NCBI GenBank assembly: GCA_017964055.1
Contig: JAGCSS010000291.1
Span: 1 to 5,228 of the forward strand
Origin: Lachnospiraceae bacterium
GTDB lineage: Bacteria; Bacillota; Clostridia; Lachnospirales; Lachnospiraceae
Reading direction: 5' to 3'
DNA length: 5,228 bases
Shown here: positions 1 to 5,228 of the stretch, piece by piece
Layout of the letters: the number at the start of each line of letters is the position of its first letter
Position numbering within the stretch: the stretch's first letter is position 1
Program-made: the position numbers and the translations under genes
The notes under the pieces: generated by a model
Told to the model about the DNA's origin: nothing
The model's input: the letters and a program-made list of their open reading frames with translations, nothing else
Database searches by the model: none

Positions 1-604
1 CGAGATGCTTGAGTGGCACGGACACAACGATTTCTACAAAGCGGTTTCCAACGCCTCCACTGCGTGGCTGTACGGTGCGTGCGCCGTCAACTGCTCGCTT
101 CTCGGTATAGGCGAAAGGACCGGCAATACCCCGCTCGAGGCCATGGTCATGGAGTACGCATCGCTGAGAGGCTCCATGGACGGAATGGATCCGACGGTGA
201 TTACGGAGATCGCCGATTATTTCAAAAATGAGATCGGCTACAAGATCCCGGACATGACACCCTTCATCGGCCGCAGCTTCAATACAACAAGGGCTGGCAT
301 CCATGCCGACGGACTCATGAAGGATGAACAGATCTACAACATCTTTGATACGACGAAGATCCTCAACAAGCGCCCGTCCGTCCTGATCGGCAAATCTTCC
401 GGCCTTGCGGGGATCGCGTATTGGATCAACGAGAACTACAATCTCGGCGAAAACGAAAAGCTGACAAAACATGACGAGCTGGTTGCAACGCTGAAAACCT
501 GGATAGATGGCGAATACGAGAACGGCCGTCAGACGTCTTTGACAACAAGCGAGCTCGAAGGCAAGATCGAACAGCTTTCGGGCGGCCGGCTGCGCCGCTT
601 GTGA
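1..604 (+). CDS. Re-citrate synthase-like protein (DRE-TIM metallolyase family), C-terminal part, 5'-truncated by the window
   Basis: The frame is open from base 2, so the ATG at base 5 is internal and the true start lies upstream. About 200 codons remain of a family whose members are usually around 450 residues. The HxH metal-binding motif (HGHND, bases 17-31) ends the TIM-barrel active site. It is followed by the family motif GIGERTGNTPLE (about 104-139) and by AGIHADG (about 293-313), the communication region that supplies a catalytic histidine in homocitrate and isopropylmalate synthases. The family condenses acetyl-CoA with a 2-oxo acid. Homocitrate synthase, isopropylmalate synthase and Re-citrate synthase look alike in this part. 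I favour Re-citrate synthase (oxaloacetate plus acetyl-CoA to citrate) because aconitase-family and isocitrate dehydrogenase genes follow in the same operon. That step is inference; the family assignment is secure. The protein is cytoplasmic and ends with TGA at 602-604. Confidence 0.85.
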   Translation, partial: EMLEWHGHNDFYKAVSNASTAWLYGACAVNCSLLGIGERTGNTPLEAMVMEYASLRGSMDGMDPTVITEIADYFKNEIGYKIPDMTPFIGRSFNTTRAGIHADGLMKDEQIYNIFDTTKILNKRPSVLIGKSSGLAGIAYWINENYNLGENEKLTKHDELVATLKTWIDGEYENGRQTSLTTSELEGKIEQLSGGRLRRL

Positions 605-605
605 A

Positions 606-615
606 AGGAAGGGGG
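606..615 (+). promoter_or_regulatory. Ribosome binding site of the GntR regulator gene
   Basis: The purine-rich stretch AGGAAGGGGG lies 8 bases before the ATG at 624 and directly after the upstream stop codon. An earlier ATG at 616 is followed at once by a stop (ATG AAA CGA TGA), so 624 is the only workable start nearby. Such a strong site directly after the synthase gene suggests the regulator is co-translated as part of the operon. Confidence 0.7.
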
Positions 616-623
616 ATGAAACG

Positions 624-1289
624 ATGATCACCGACAGGCCAGTATCACTTGCAGATCAGGTATTCGAGACAATTGAATGGAATATCCTCAACGGGGTATA
701 TCCGCGCGGAAGCATCCTCACCGAAGCCAAGCTGTGCGAGGAACTCGGAGTCAGCCGTACCCCGGTAAGGGAGGCGATCAGAGCGCTTGAACAGGAACAC
801 ATCATCGAGTCACAGAACAAAGGTCTCCTGGTGCTCGGTATCACGGAGGAAGACGCCGAGTACATATACGAGATCAGAAAACGGATCGAAGGACTTGCAG
901 CTGCGGCATGCGCCGCAAGGATCACTGAGGATGAACTGAAGGACCTTGAAGAAACGCTGGAACTTCAGGAGTTCTATGTAAATAAACACGACGCAGAGAA
1001 GGTCAAAGCCCTTGACAGCGAATTTCATGAGAAGATCTATAAGCTGAGCGGAAGCGCTGTGTTCTACGACACGCTCGTGCCGCTGCACAGAAAGATCCAG
1101 AAGTTCCGCAAGGCGTCCATAGAGAATAAAAGCCGGGCGATGCAGTCTTCCGCAGAGCATTGGAGCATACTCAAAGCGATAGCGGCGCACGACACGGAAG
1201 CGGCTGACAAGGAAATGGCGCTGCACGTTTACAGAGCGCAGCAATTCCTGCGCGACATGCTCAGGGAAAAAGAGAAACAGACCAACTGA
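624..1289 (+). CDS. GntR-family transcriptional regulator, FadR/FCD subfamily
   Basis: This 221-residue protein has the usual length for FCD-type GntR regulators. Residues about 8-70 form the winged helix-turn-helix, with the recognition region around LGVSRTPVREAIRALE (41-56). Residues about 75-212 form the all-helical FCD ligand domain. The metal-site residues of that domain are visible as D131, H135, H179 and H201, with normal spacing, so it probably binds a metal plus a small carboxylate. FCD regulators usually bind operator DNA as dimers and release it on binding a metabolite. The gene sits between the synthase (19-base gap) and the aconitase homologue (15-base gap) on the same strand, so it most likely controls this citrate-to-2-oxoglutarate operon. 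The effector is not readable from sequence; citrate, isocitrate or 2-oxoglutarate are reasonable guesses. No operator palindrome could be assigned, and the operon promoter must lie upstream of the window. The protein looks intact. Confidence 0.93.
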   Translation: MITDRPVSLADQVFETIEWNILNGVYPRGSILTEAKLCEELGVSRTPVREAIRALEQEHIIESQNKGLLVLGITEEDAEYIYEIRKRIEGLAAAACAARITEDELKDLEETLELQEFYVNKHDAEKVKALDSEFHEKIYKLSGSAVFYDTLVPLHRKIQKFRKASIENKSRAMQSSAEHWSILKAIAAHDTEAADKEMALHVYRAQQFLRDMLREKEKQTN

Positions 1290-1304
1290 TCCGGGATTAT
1301 AAGT

Positions 1305-2381
1305 ATGGAAATGATCGAGAAAAAGAGCAGCGGAGTATACCTGAAGGATGGGCTTCCGGTTGATGCGGAGACGGTGGATTTCGTCGCCCGCGAGCGCACG
1401 ATGGCCTATAAGATACTCAGGGCTCATGAAAAGAAAAAAAGCGGCGACGGAAAGATGCGGATCAAATTTGATTCCATGATATCGCACGATATCACCTATG
1501 TCGGAATCATTCAGACCGCCCGCGCGTCAGGCATGAAGGAGTTCCCCATACCATACGCTATGACGAACTGCCATAACAGTCTGTGCGCGGTTGGAGGTAC
1601 GATCAATGAGGACGATCACGCAGTCGGACTATCCGCCGCAAAGAAATACGGCGGCATCTACGTTCCGCCGAATCAGGCCGTTATCCATCAGTTCGCAAGA
1701 GAGAAGCTCGCCGGATGCGGGCAGATGGTGCTAGGCTCGGATTCCCACACCCGCTACGGATGCTACGGAACGATGGGCGTCGGCGAAGGCGGCGGGGAGC
1801 TGGTCAAACAGTTGTTGAACAACACATGGGATATCGACGAGCCCGAAGTGGTGCTTGTATGGGTCGAGGGGGAAGTCCCACATGGCATCGGCCCACATGA
1901 CGTCGCAATCGCACTGCTCGGGGCGACCTTCCCTGACGGATTTGTCAAGAACAGAGTCATGGAATTCGCCGGCCCCGGCATTACGGCTCTCGGCATGGAT
2001 TTCCGTATCGGGATCGACGTGATGACGACCGAGACCAGCTGTCTTACTTCGATCTGGCCGACGGACGAGAAGGTCAGAGCGTATTACGAAAACGTCGGAA
2101 GATCGGAGGCGTATTCTCCTCTCGCCCCAGAGGACGGGGCTTACTATGACAGGATGGTGACGATCAGGCTTGACAGAATGGAATCGATGATCGCGCTGCC
2201 GTTCCATCCGTCGAAAGCTTATACCATCCATGAGCTGCAGAAGGATCCCGAGCGAATCTTCAGGCAGATCGAGGACGAGTGCAACAAATCGCTCGGAAGC
2301 GTGAAGCTCGATCTTTGCCGCAGCATCAATACCGATGGCAAGGTGCAGTGCGACCAAGGAATTATCGTCGGCTGTGCGTGA
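1305..2381 (+). CDS. Aconitase-family hydratase, N-terminal half (domains 1-2 and start of the cluster-binding domain)
   Basis: This is a 358-residue product if the TGA is read as stop. Visible aconitase features are HDIT (61-64), the VIHQ histidine region (126-129), the GSDSHT active-site motif (144-149), GVGEGGGE (158-165), and VGCA at the very end with the first cluster-ligand cysteine at 357. The chain stops one residue after that cysteine, so alone it lacks the other two ligands and the swivel domain and should not be active. The start at ATG 1305 is backed only by a weak GGGA at 1293-1296; ATG 1311, two codons on, is an alternative. The start is 15 bases after the GntR stop, which suggests translational coupling. 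Confidence 0.8.
   Translation: MEMIEKKSSGVYLKDGLPVDAETVDFVARERTMAYKILRAHEKKKSGDGKMRIKFDSMISHDITYVGIIQTARASGMKEFPIPYAMTNCHNSLCAVGGTINEDDHAVGLSAAKKYGGIYVPPNQAVIHQFAREKLAGCGQMVLGSDSHTRYGCYGTMGVGEGGGELVKQLLNNTWDIDEPEVVLVWVEGEVPHGIGPHDVAIALLGATFPDGFVKNRVMEFAGPGITALGMDFRIGIDVMTTETSCLTSIWPTDEKVRAYYENVGRSEAYSPLAPEDGAYYDRMVTIRLDRMESMIALPFHPSKAYTIHELQKDPERIFRQIEDECNKSLGSVKLDLCRSINTDGKVQCDQGIIVGCA
2379..2381 (+). other. In-frame TGA inside the [4Fe-4S] ligand loop of the aconitase homologue
   Basis: The local codons are GGC TGT GCG TGA GGC ATG TAC, read G-C-A-stop-G-M-Y. Homology continues without a frame change on both sides. I looked by eye for a bacterial SECIS hairpin in the roughly 40 bases after the TGA and saw only short, weak pairings (for example CCTT with AAGG). 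A selenocysteine reading therefore has no positive support from sequence. Confidence 0.9.
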
Positions 2382-2384
2382 GGC

Positions 2385-3548
2385 ATGTACGACAACCTTG
2401 TGGAGGCTGCGGCGCTCGTAAAAGGCAAAAGCATCGGAAACGGCTATTTTGATCTGTCCGTGTATCCGTCATCAGCCCCGGTGAATCTCGCCATCCTTCG
2501 GGACGGAACCGCTCAGGCTTATATCGAAGCAGGAGCAGTGATCAAGCCGTGCTTTTGCGGACCCTGCTTTGGCGCAGGCGACACGCCGGCAAACAATACC
2601 CTGTCGATCAGGCATGCGACCAGGAATTTTGCGAACCGCGAGGGCTCAAAGCCTTCCGATGGTCAGATTGCTGCCGTCGCGCTTATGGACGCGCGCTCGA
2701 TTGCCGCGACCGCGATAAACGGAGGCGTGCTGACAGCGGCCACCGATATCGAGTATACGGTCGAGCCTCATGAATACCACTATACCGATACGGTATATGA
2801 CAAACGCTGCTGGTACGGATTCGGGAAAGCCGATCCGTCCGTCGAGCTAAAGCTGGGTCCGAATATCACAGACTGGCCGCATATGCCGAAGCTGGAGGAC
2901 GATCTGCTTGTAAAGCTGTGCGCCGTGATCCCCGATGAAGTCACGACGACAGACGAGCTCATACCGTCCGGCGAGACGTCGAGTTACCGCTCCAATCCGA
3001 TCAAGCTGTCCGACTTTGCCCTCTCAAGACGTGTTCCCGAATATGTCAATCACAGCAAACAGGTGAGACAGCTGGAGGAAAGACGGGAGAAGGGCGAGGC
3101 CCCTGAAGCTGTCGCCGAGGTACTTAAGAAGGTCGGCGGCGAACTGCGTAAGACCACCGTTGGCAGCTGCGTCGTTTCCAAAAAGCCGGGCGACGGATCC
3201 GCGCGGGAGCAGGCGGCGAGTTGCCAGAAGGTACTGGGCGGCTTTGCGAATATCTGCTATGAATACGCGACCAAGCGTTACAGATCCAACTGCATCAACT
3301 GGGGCATCGTGCCGTTCACAATGGACACAGACGAGGCGTTTGATTTCTCCGAGGACGACTGGATCTATATCCCTGGAGTCAGAGCAGGGATACTTGAAGG
3401 CAGGGAGGAATTCGATGCGGTCGTTATCACAAAGGATGGAACGAGGCCGATCAGGCTGTATTGCCGCGAACTTTCCGGTGATGAGAAGCTCATCCTTACG
3501 GAAGGCTGCCTTATGAATTACTACGCGGCAGGCCACGGCGAGGATTGA
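2385..3548 (+). CDS. Aconitase-family hydratase, C-terminal half (rest of the cluster-binding domain, linker, swivel domain)
   Basis: If translation restarts at the ATG one codon after the TGA, this gives a 387-residue product. Local residues 56-61 (CFCGPC) hold the last two [4Fe-4S] ligand cysteines, in the CGPC pattern of aconitases. Residues 80-86 (RNFANRE) carry the arginines that normally bind substrate. GDGSAREQAA (269-278) in the swivel domain matches the GSSREHAA region of aconitase and keeps its arginine. The C-terminus (LTEGCLMNYY, 371-380) looks like the usual end of the YbhJ-like hydratases, so the 3' end is complete. A GAGG sits only one base before the ATG, too close to act as a normal ribosome site, so independent initiation would be weak. 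The gene ends 14 bases before the dehydrogenase ATG. Confidence 0.75.
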   Translation: MYDNLVEAAALVKGKSIGNGYFDLSVYPSSAPVNLAILRDGTAQAYIEAGAVIKPCFCGPCFGAGDTPANNTLSIRHATRNFANREGSKPSDGQIAAVALMDARSIAATAINGGVLTAATDIEYTVEPHEYHYTDTVYDKRCWYGFGKADPSVELKLGPNITDWPHMPKLEDDLLVKLCAVIPDEVTTTDELIPSGETSSYRSNPIKLSDFALSRRVPEYVNHSKQVRQLEERREKGEAPEAVAEVLKKVGGELRKTTVGSCVVSKKPGDGSAREQAASCQKVLGGFANICYEYATKRYRSNCINWGIVPFTMDTDEAFDFSEDDWIYIPGVRAGILEGREEFDAVVITKDGTRPIRLYCRELSGDEKLILTEGCLMNYYAAGHGED

Positions 3549-3550
3549 AT

Positions 3551-3556
3551 GGAGGA
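3551..3556 (+). promoter_or_regulatory. Ribosome binding site that sets the isocitrate dehydrogenase start
   Basis: GGAGGA lies 6 bases before ATG 3563. It decides the start: the in-frame TTG at 3545 lies upstream of this site and overlaps the stop of the previous gene, so extending the protein by six residues is unlikely. Confidence 0.85.
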
Positions 3557-3562
3557 ATAACA

Positions 3563-4777
3563 ATGGATAGAATCAAAATGACCGTGCCTATCGTAGAAAT
3601 GGACGGCGACGAGATGACCCGCATCCTCTGGCAGAAGATCAAGGATTTGCTCATCTGCCCCTACGTTGAACTCAACACAGAATACTACGATCTGAGCCTG
3701 TTCAACCGCAACGCGACTGAAGATAAAGTGACCGAAGAGGCGGCTTATGCCACGCTCAGGCACGGGGTCGCAGTCAAATGCGCCACCATCACTCCGAACT
3801 ATCAGCGCATGCAGGAGTATCCGCAGCTTACGAAGATGTGGCCTTCGCCAAACGCTACTATCCGCTCGATCATGGGCGGGACCGTTTTTCGCTCACCGAT
3901 CGTCATCGATTTCATCAAACCGGTCGTCAGGAACTGGAAAAAGCCGATCACGATCGCACGTCACGCGTACGGCGACATCTATAAATCCGCCGAAATGATT
4001 ACAGACGAGCCCGGCGTGTGTTCGATGGTGTTCAAAGGCGAGAGCGGCAAAGAACAGACGATCACTGTTCACAAGGCGTCCGGTCCCGCGGTCTGGCTCG
4101 GACAGCACAACTATATCGACAGCATCCGCGATTTTGCCCGCTCATGTTTCCAATACGCCGTCGACACAAAGCAGGATCTGTGGTTTTCAGCCAAGGACAC
4201 AATCTCAAAGAATTATGACGGCGAGTTCCGGAAAGTGTTCGAGGCGGAGTATGAGAATTACAGGAGCCGATTCGAAGAGCTTGGCATTACCTATTTCTAC
4301 ACCCTGATAGACGATGCGGTCTCCCGCGTTATCCGCTCGGAAGGCGGCTATATCTGGGCATGCAAGAATTATGACGGCGACGTGATGAGCGACATGGTCT
4401 CTACGGCATTCGGTTCTCTTGCCATGATGACGTCGGTACTGGTGAATCCCGACGGGAAGTATGAGTTCGAGGCCGCCCACGGTACAGTCACCCGTCATTA
4501 CTACAGATATCTGAAGGGCGAGAAGACCAGCACGAACCCCGTTGCGACGATTTTTGCTTGGACCGGTGCGCTCCGTAAGCGCGGCGAGCTTGACGGAAAC
4601 ACCCGGTTGCAGGACTTCGGGGATTCACTTGAGAAGGCCTGTTTCAATACGCTCGGAAGCGGGATCATGACGAACGATCTCGTTCATCTCGCAGAGCCCG
4701 GATTCAAGGCGCGCGGCGTTGATACCGACGAATTTCTTTCCGCAATTGCCGCCGAGTTGGATAAACTTATGGAGTGA
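3563..4777 (+). CDS. icd: NADP-dependent isocitrate dehydrogenase (eukaryote-like homodimeric type)
   Basis: This 404-residue protein oxidatively decarboxylates isocitrate to 2-oxoglutarate and makes NADPH in the cytoplasm. It resembles human IDH1 more than E. coli Icd. The isocitrate-binding residues are present: S95, N97, R101 and R110 in SPNATIRSIMGGTVFR, and R133 and Y136 in ARHAYGD. The catalytic lysine is K211 (SAKDT). The metal-binding aspartates are D250, D273 and D277, the last two in the signature NYDGDVMSD. H306 and R311 in AAHGTVTRH are the residues that favour NADP over NAD. Length and motifs are complete, and there is no sign of damage. It is the last gene of the operon, 14 bases after the aconitase homologue and about 43 bases before the terminator. 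Its stop is TGA, and reading through it gives no continuation of the family, so TGA truly terminates here. Confidence 0.97.
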   Translation: MDRIKMTVPIVEMDGDEMTRILWQKIKDLLICPYVELNTEYYDLSLFNRNATEDKVTEEAAYATLRHGVAVKCATITPNYQRMQEYPQLTKMWPSPNATIRSIMGGTVFRSPIVIDFIKPVVRNWKKPITIARHAYGDIYKSAEMITDEPGVCSMVFKGESGKEQTITVHKASGPAVWLGQHNYIDSIRDFARSCFQYAVDTKQDLWFSAKDTISKNYDGEFRKVFEAEYENYRSRFEELGITYFYTLIDDAVSRVIRSEGGYIWACKNYDGDVMSDMVSTAFGSLAMMTSVLVNPDGKYEFEAAHGTVTRHYYRYLKGEKTSTNPVATIFAWTGALRKRGELDGNTRLQDFGDSLEKACFNTLGSGIMTNDLVHLAEPGFKARGVDTDEFLSAIAAELDKLME

Positions 4778-4820
4778 CCGGTTCCAGCATATACCATTCA
4801 CGCAGCATCTGTCTGTTCAG

Positions 4821-4856
4821 AGTACGGGAGCCAGACATCCGCTCCCGTACTTTTTT
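4821..4856 (+). terminator. Intrinsic (rho-independent) terminator of the operon
   Basis: A perfect 11-bp stem pairs AGTACGGGAGC (4821-4831) with GCTCCCGTACT (4841-4851) around a 9-base loop. A run of six T follows at 4851-4856. The run is only on the + strand side, so termination is for + strand transcripts. It fixes the 3' end of the operon just after the dehydrogenase gene. Confidence 0.95.
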
Positions 4857-5045
4857 CGAGCCGTCCGACAGGTTTCAAGAACGTCTGTACCGTCCTCACA
4901 GATGATCCCGGCTTTAGGCGCGGTATCCAGAAACGTGATCTGCAAAGGGTCAGTATCCGATGCAGTATCGAGTAACCAGGATCTGTATGAAATACTATTG
5001 TTTGATCAATCGGGCATCACGGGACTGTTTTGAGGCATAAGGAAT
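4857..5045. other. Intergenic stretch with no supported gene
   Basis: I find no complete gene, RNA gene or clear promoter here. On the minus strand, 5005-4817 stays open for 62 codons with a protein-like composition, but it has no ATG, overlaps the terminator hairpin and resembles no family I know. No pair of -35 and -10 boxes convincing enough to annotate stands before the methyltransferase remnant. Confidence 0.5.
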
Positions 5046-5228
5046 ATGCTGTCAGAAAAGACCACGAGCCGGCAGAAAGCGGAGATCAAACGAATCGAGC
5101 GCCCTGACTCATCGCCAGATACAAGGCACGAGGAAAGCGGAGTTCGTGTGTGAAGGCGGAAAGCTTCTCGCAGAAGCGCTCTCTCACGGCATCGTGATCT
5201 ATAACGTCATAGTGAGCTAACACATCCG
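5046..5228 (+). pseudogene. TrmH/SpoU-type RNA 2'-O-ribose methyltransferase, N-terminal part, frameshifted and 3'-truncated by the window
   Basis: From ATG 5046 the first frame reads MLSEKTTSRQKAEIKRIER, the typical opening of these enzymes, up to about base 5102. The match then moves to the next frame, reading RKAEFVCEGGKLLAEALSHG (about 5131-5190), the substrate-binding domain with its conserved EG and L-EAL pattern. Dropping one C from the CCC at 5102-5104 joins the two as IERLTHRQIQ, and the spacing from SRQ to VCEG then equals what I expect in relatives (about 30 residues). The joined frame meets TAA at 5218-5220 after VIVS, where a residue such as glutamate would be expected. The catalytic SPOUT domain lies beyond the window. 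The family methylates a ribose in rRNA or tRNA. Weak AGGA and GAGG motifs precede the ATG. Either a decayed gene or local sequence errors would explain this. The family call rests on my reading of motifs, without an alignment. Confidence 0.6.

Larger units (their letters stand above)
1305..3548 (+). pseudogene. Aconitase-family hydratase (YbhJ-like) interrupted by one in-frame TGA
   Basis: Read through the TGA at 2379-2381, this is a single frame of 747 positions, the normal size for the one-chain hydratases of the aconitase superfamily. Expected role: citrate to isocitrate through cis-aconitate, using a [4Fe-4S] cluster, in the cytoplasm. The predicted cluster ligands are C357 (VGCA), C418 and C421 (CGPC). 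The TGA is codon 359, inside the loop carrying the first ligand. My recollection is that relatives have glycine here (GCAGG), so GGA to TGA is a one-base change. The frame is intact on both sides, with no other stop and no decay. The synthase, GntR and dehydrogenase genes also end in TGA, which argues against a changed genetic code. I typed this as a pseudogene because a plain nonsense change or a sequence error is the simplest reading. Local recoding or a two-chain enzyme remains possible. The order synthase, aconitase, dehydrogenase supports aconitase as the function over another hydratase. Confidence 0.75.

Noticed and set aside
616..627. Tiny frame ATG AAA CGA TGA overlapping the GntR start codon
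   Set aside because: Three codons placed too close to the ribosome site to be its main target. It is most likely chance, though a coupling role is not excluded.
2379..2381. UGA decoded as glycine or tryptophan throughout this organism
   Set aside because: The synthase, GntR and dehydrogenase genes all end on TGA at the expected family ends, and tryptophan is encoded by TGG, so TGA acts as a stop here.
2382..2430. SECIS hairpin for selenocysteine insertion after the TGA
   Set aside because: By eye only short, imperfect pairings are present. The cluster ligand next to it is already a normal cysteine codon, and relatives are recalled to have glycine at this position.
3545..3562. TTG start extending isocitrate dehydrogenase by six residues
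   Set aside because: The strong GGAGGA site lies downstream of this TTG and correctly spaced for ATG 3563, whose product matches the family N-terminus.
4817..5005. Minus-strand open stretch of 62 codons with a protein-like composition (for example ITFLDTAPKAGIICEDG)
   Set aside because: It has no ATG, overlaps the terminator hairpin, has no family I recognise and no ribosome site. It could be a remnant, but this cannot be supported from sequence alone.
4719..5033. 104-codon + strand frame overlapping the end of the dehydrogenase gene
   Set aside because: It starts inside the dehydrogenase gene in another frame and runs through the intrinsic terminator. There is no domain and no ribosome site.
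5085..5226. Minus-strand open stretch of about 47 codons at the window end (includes DVLAHYDVIDHDAVRERF)
   Set aside because: It is antisense to the methyltransferase remnant, whose + strand peptide has recognisable family motifs. The minus reading matches nothing I know.

Overview
The window looks like bacterial chromosome from an anaerobic, moderately GC-rich Firmicute (Clostridia-type). This assignment is inferred from gene content: a Re-citrate-synthase-like protein, a YbhJ-like aconitase-family hydratase and an NADP-type isocitrate dehydrogenase in a row. To my recollection that set is typical of anaerobic clostridia, which run only the oxidative half of the TCA cycle to make 2-oxoglutarate and glutamate. 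I see no 16S rRNA or other marker that would name the species.

Layout, all on the + strand. Bases 1-604 hold the C-terminal part of a DRE-TIM metallolyase-family synthase, best read as Re-citrate synthase and cut by the window start. Bases 624-1289 encode a GntR regulator of the FadR/FCD subfamily. Bases 1305-3548 hold one long aconitase-family reading frame broken by a single in-frame TGA at 2379-2381. Bases 3563-4777 encode NADP-dependent isocitrate dehydrogenase. Gaps between genes are 14-19 bases, and a strong intrinsic terminator at 4821-4856 closes the operon. Together the enzymes would turn oxaloacetate and acetyl-CoA into citrate, isocitrate and then 2-oxoglutarate plus NADPH. The embedded regulator probably controls the set in response to a small carboxylate.

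Bases 4857-5045 carry no gene I can support. From 5046 to the window end there is the N-terminus of a TrmH/SpoU-type RNA 2'-O-ribose methyltransferase. It is broken by an apparent one-base insertion in a CCC run and then by a TAA, so it is a remnant or a region of poor sequence.

The most interesting point is the TGA in the aconitase homologue. It lies two codons after the first predicted [4Fe-4S]-ligand cysteine, the frame is preserved on both sides, and an ATG follows after one codon. TGA is a real stop in the other genes here, so genome-wide recoding is unlikely. The choices are a nonsense mutation, a sequence error, local recoding (selenocysteine or readthrough), or a split enzyme made by stop-restart translation.
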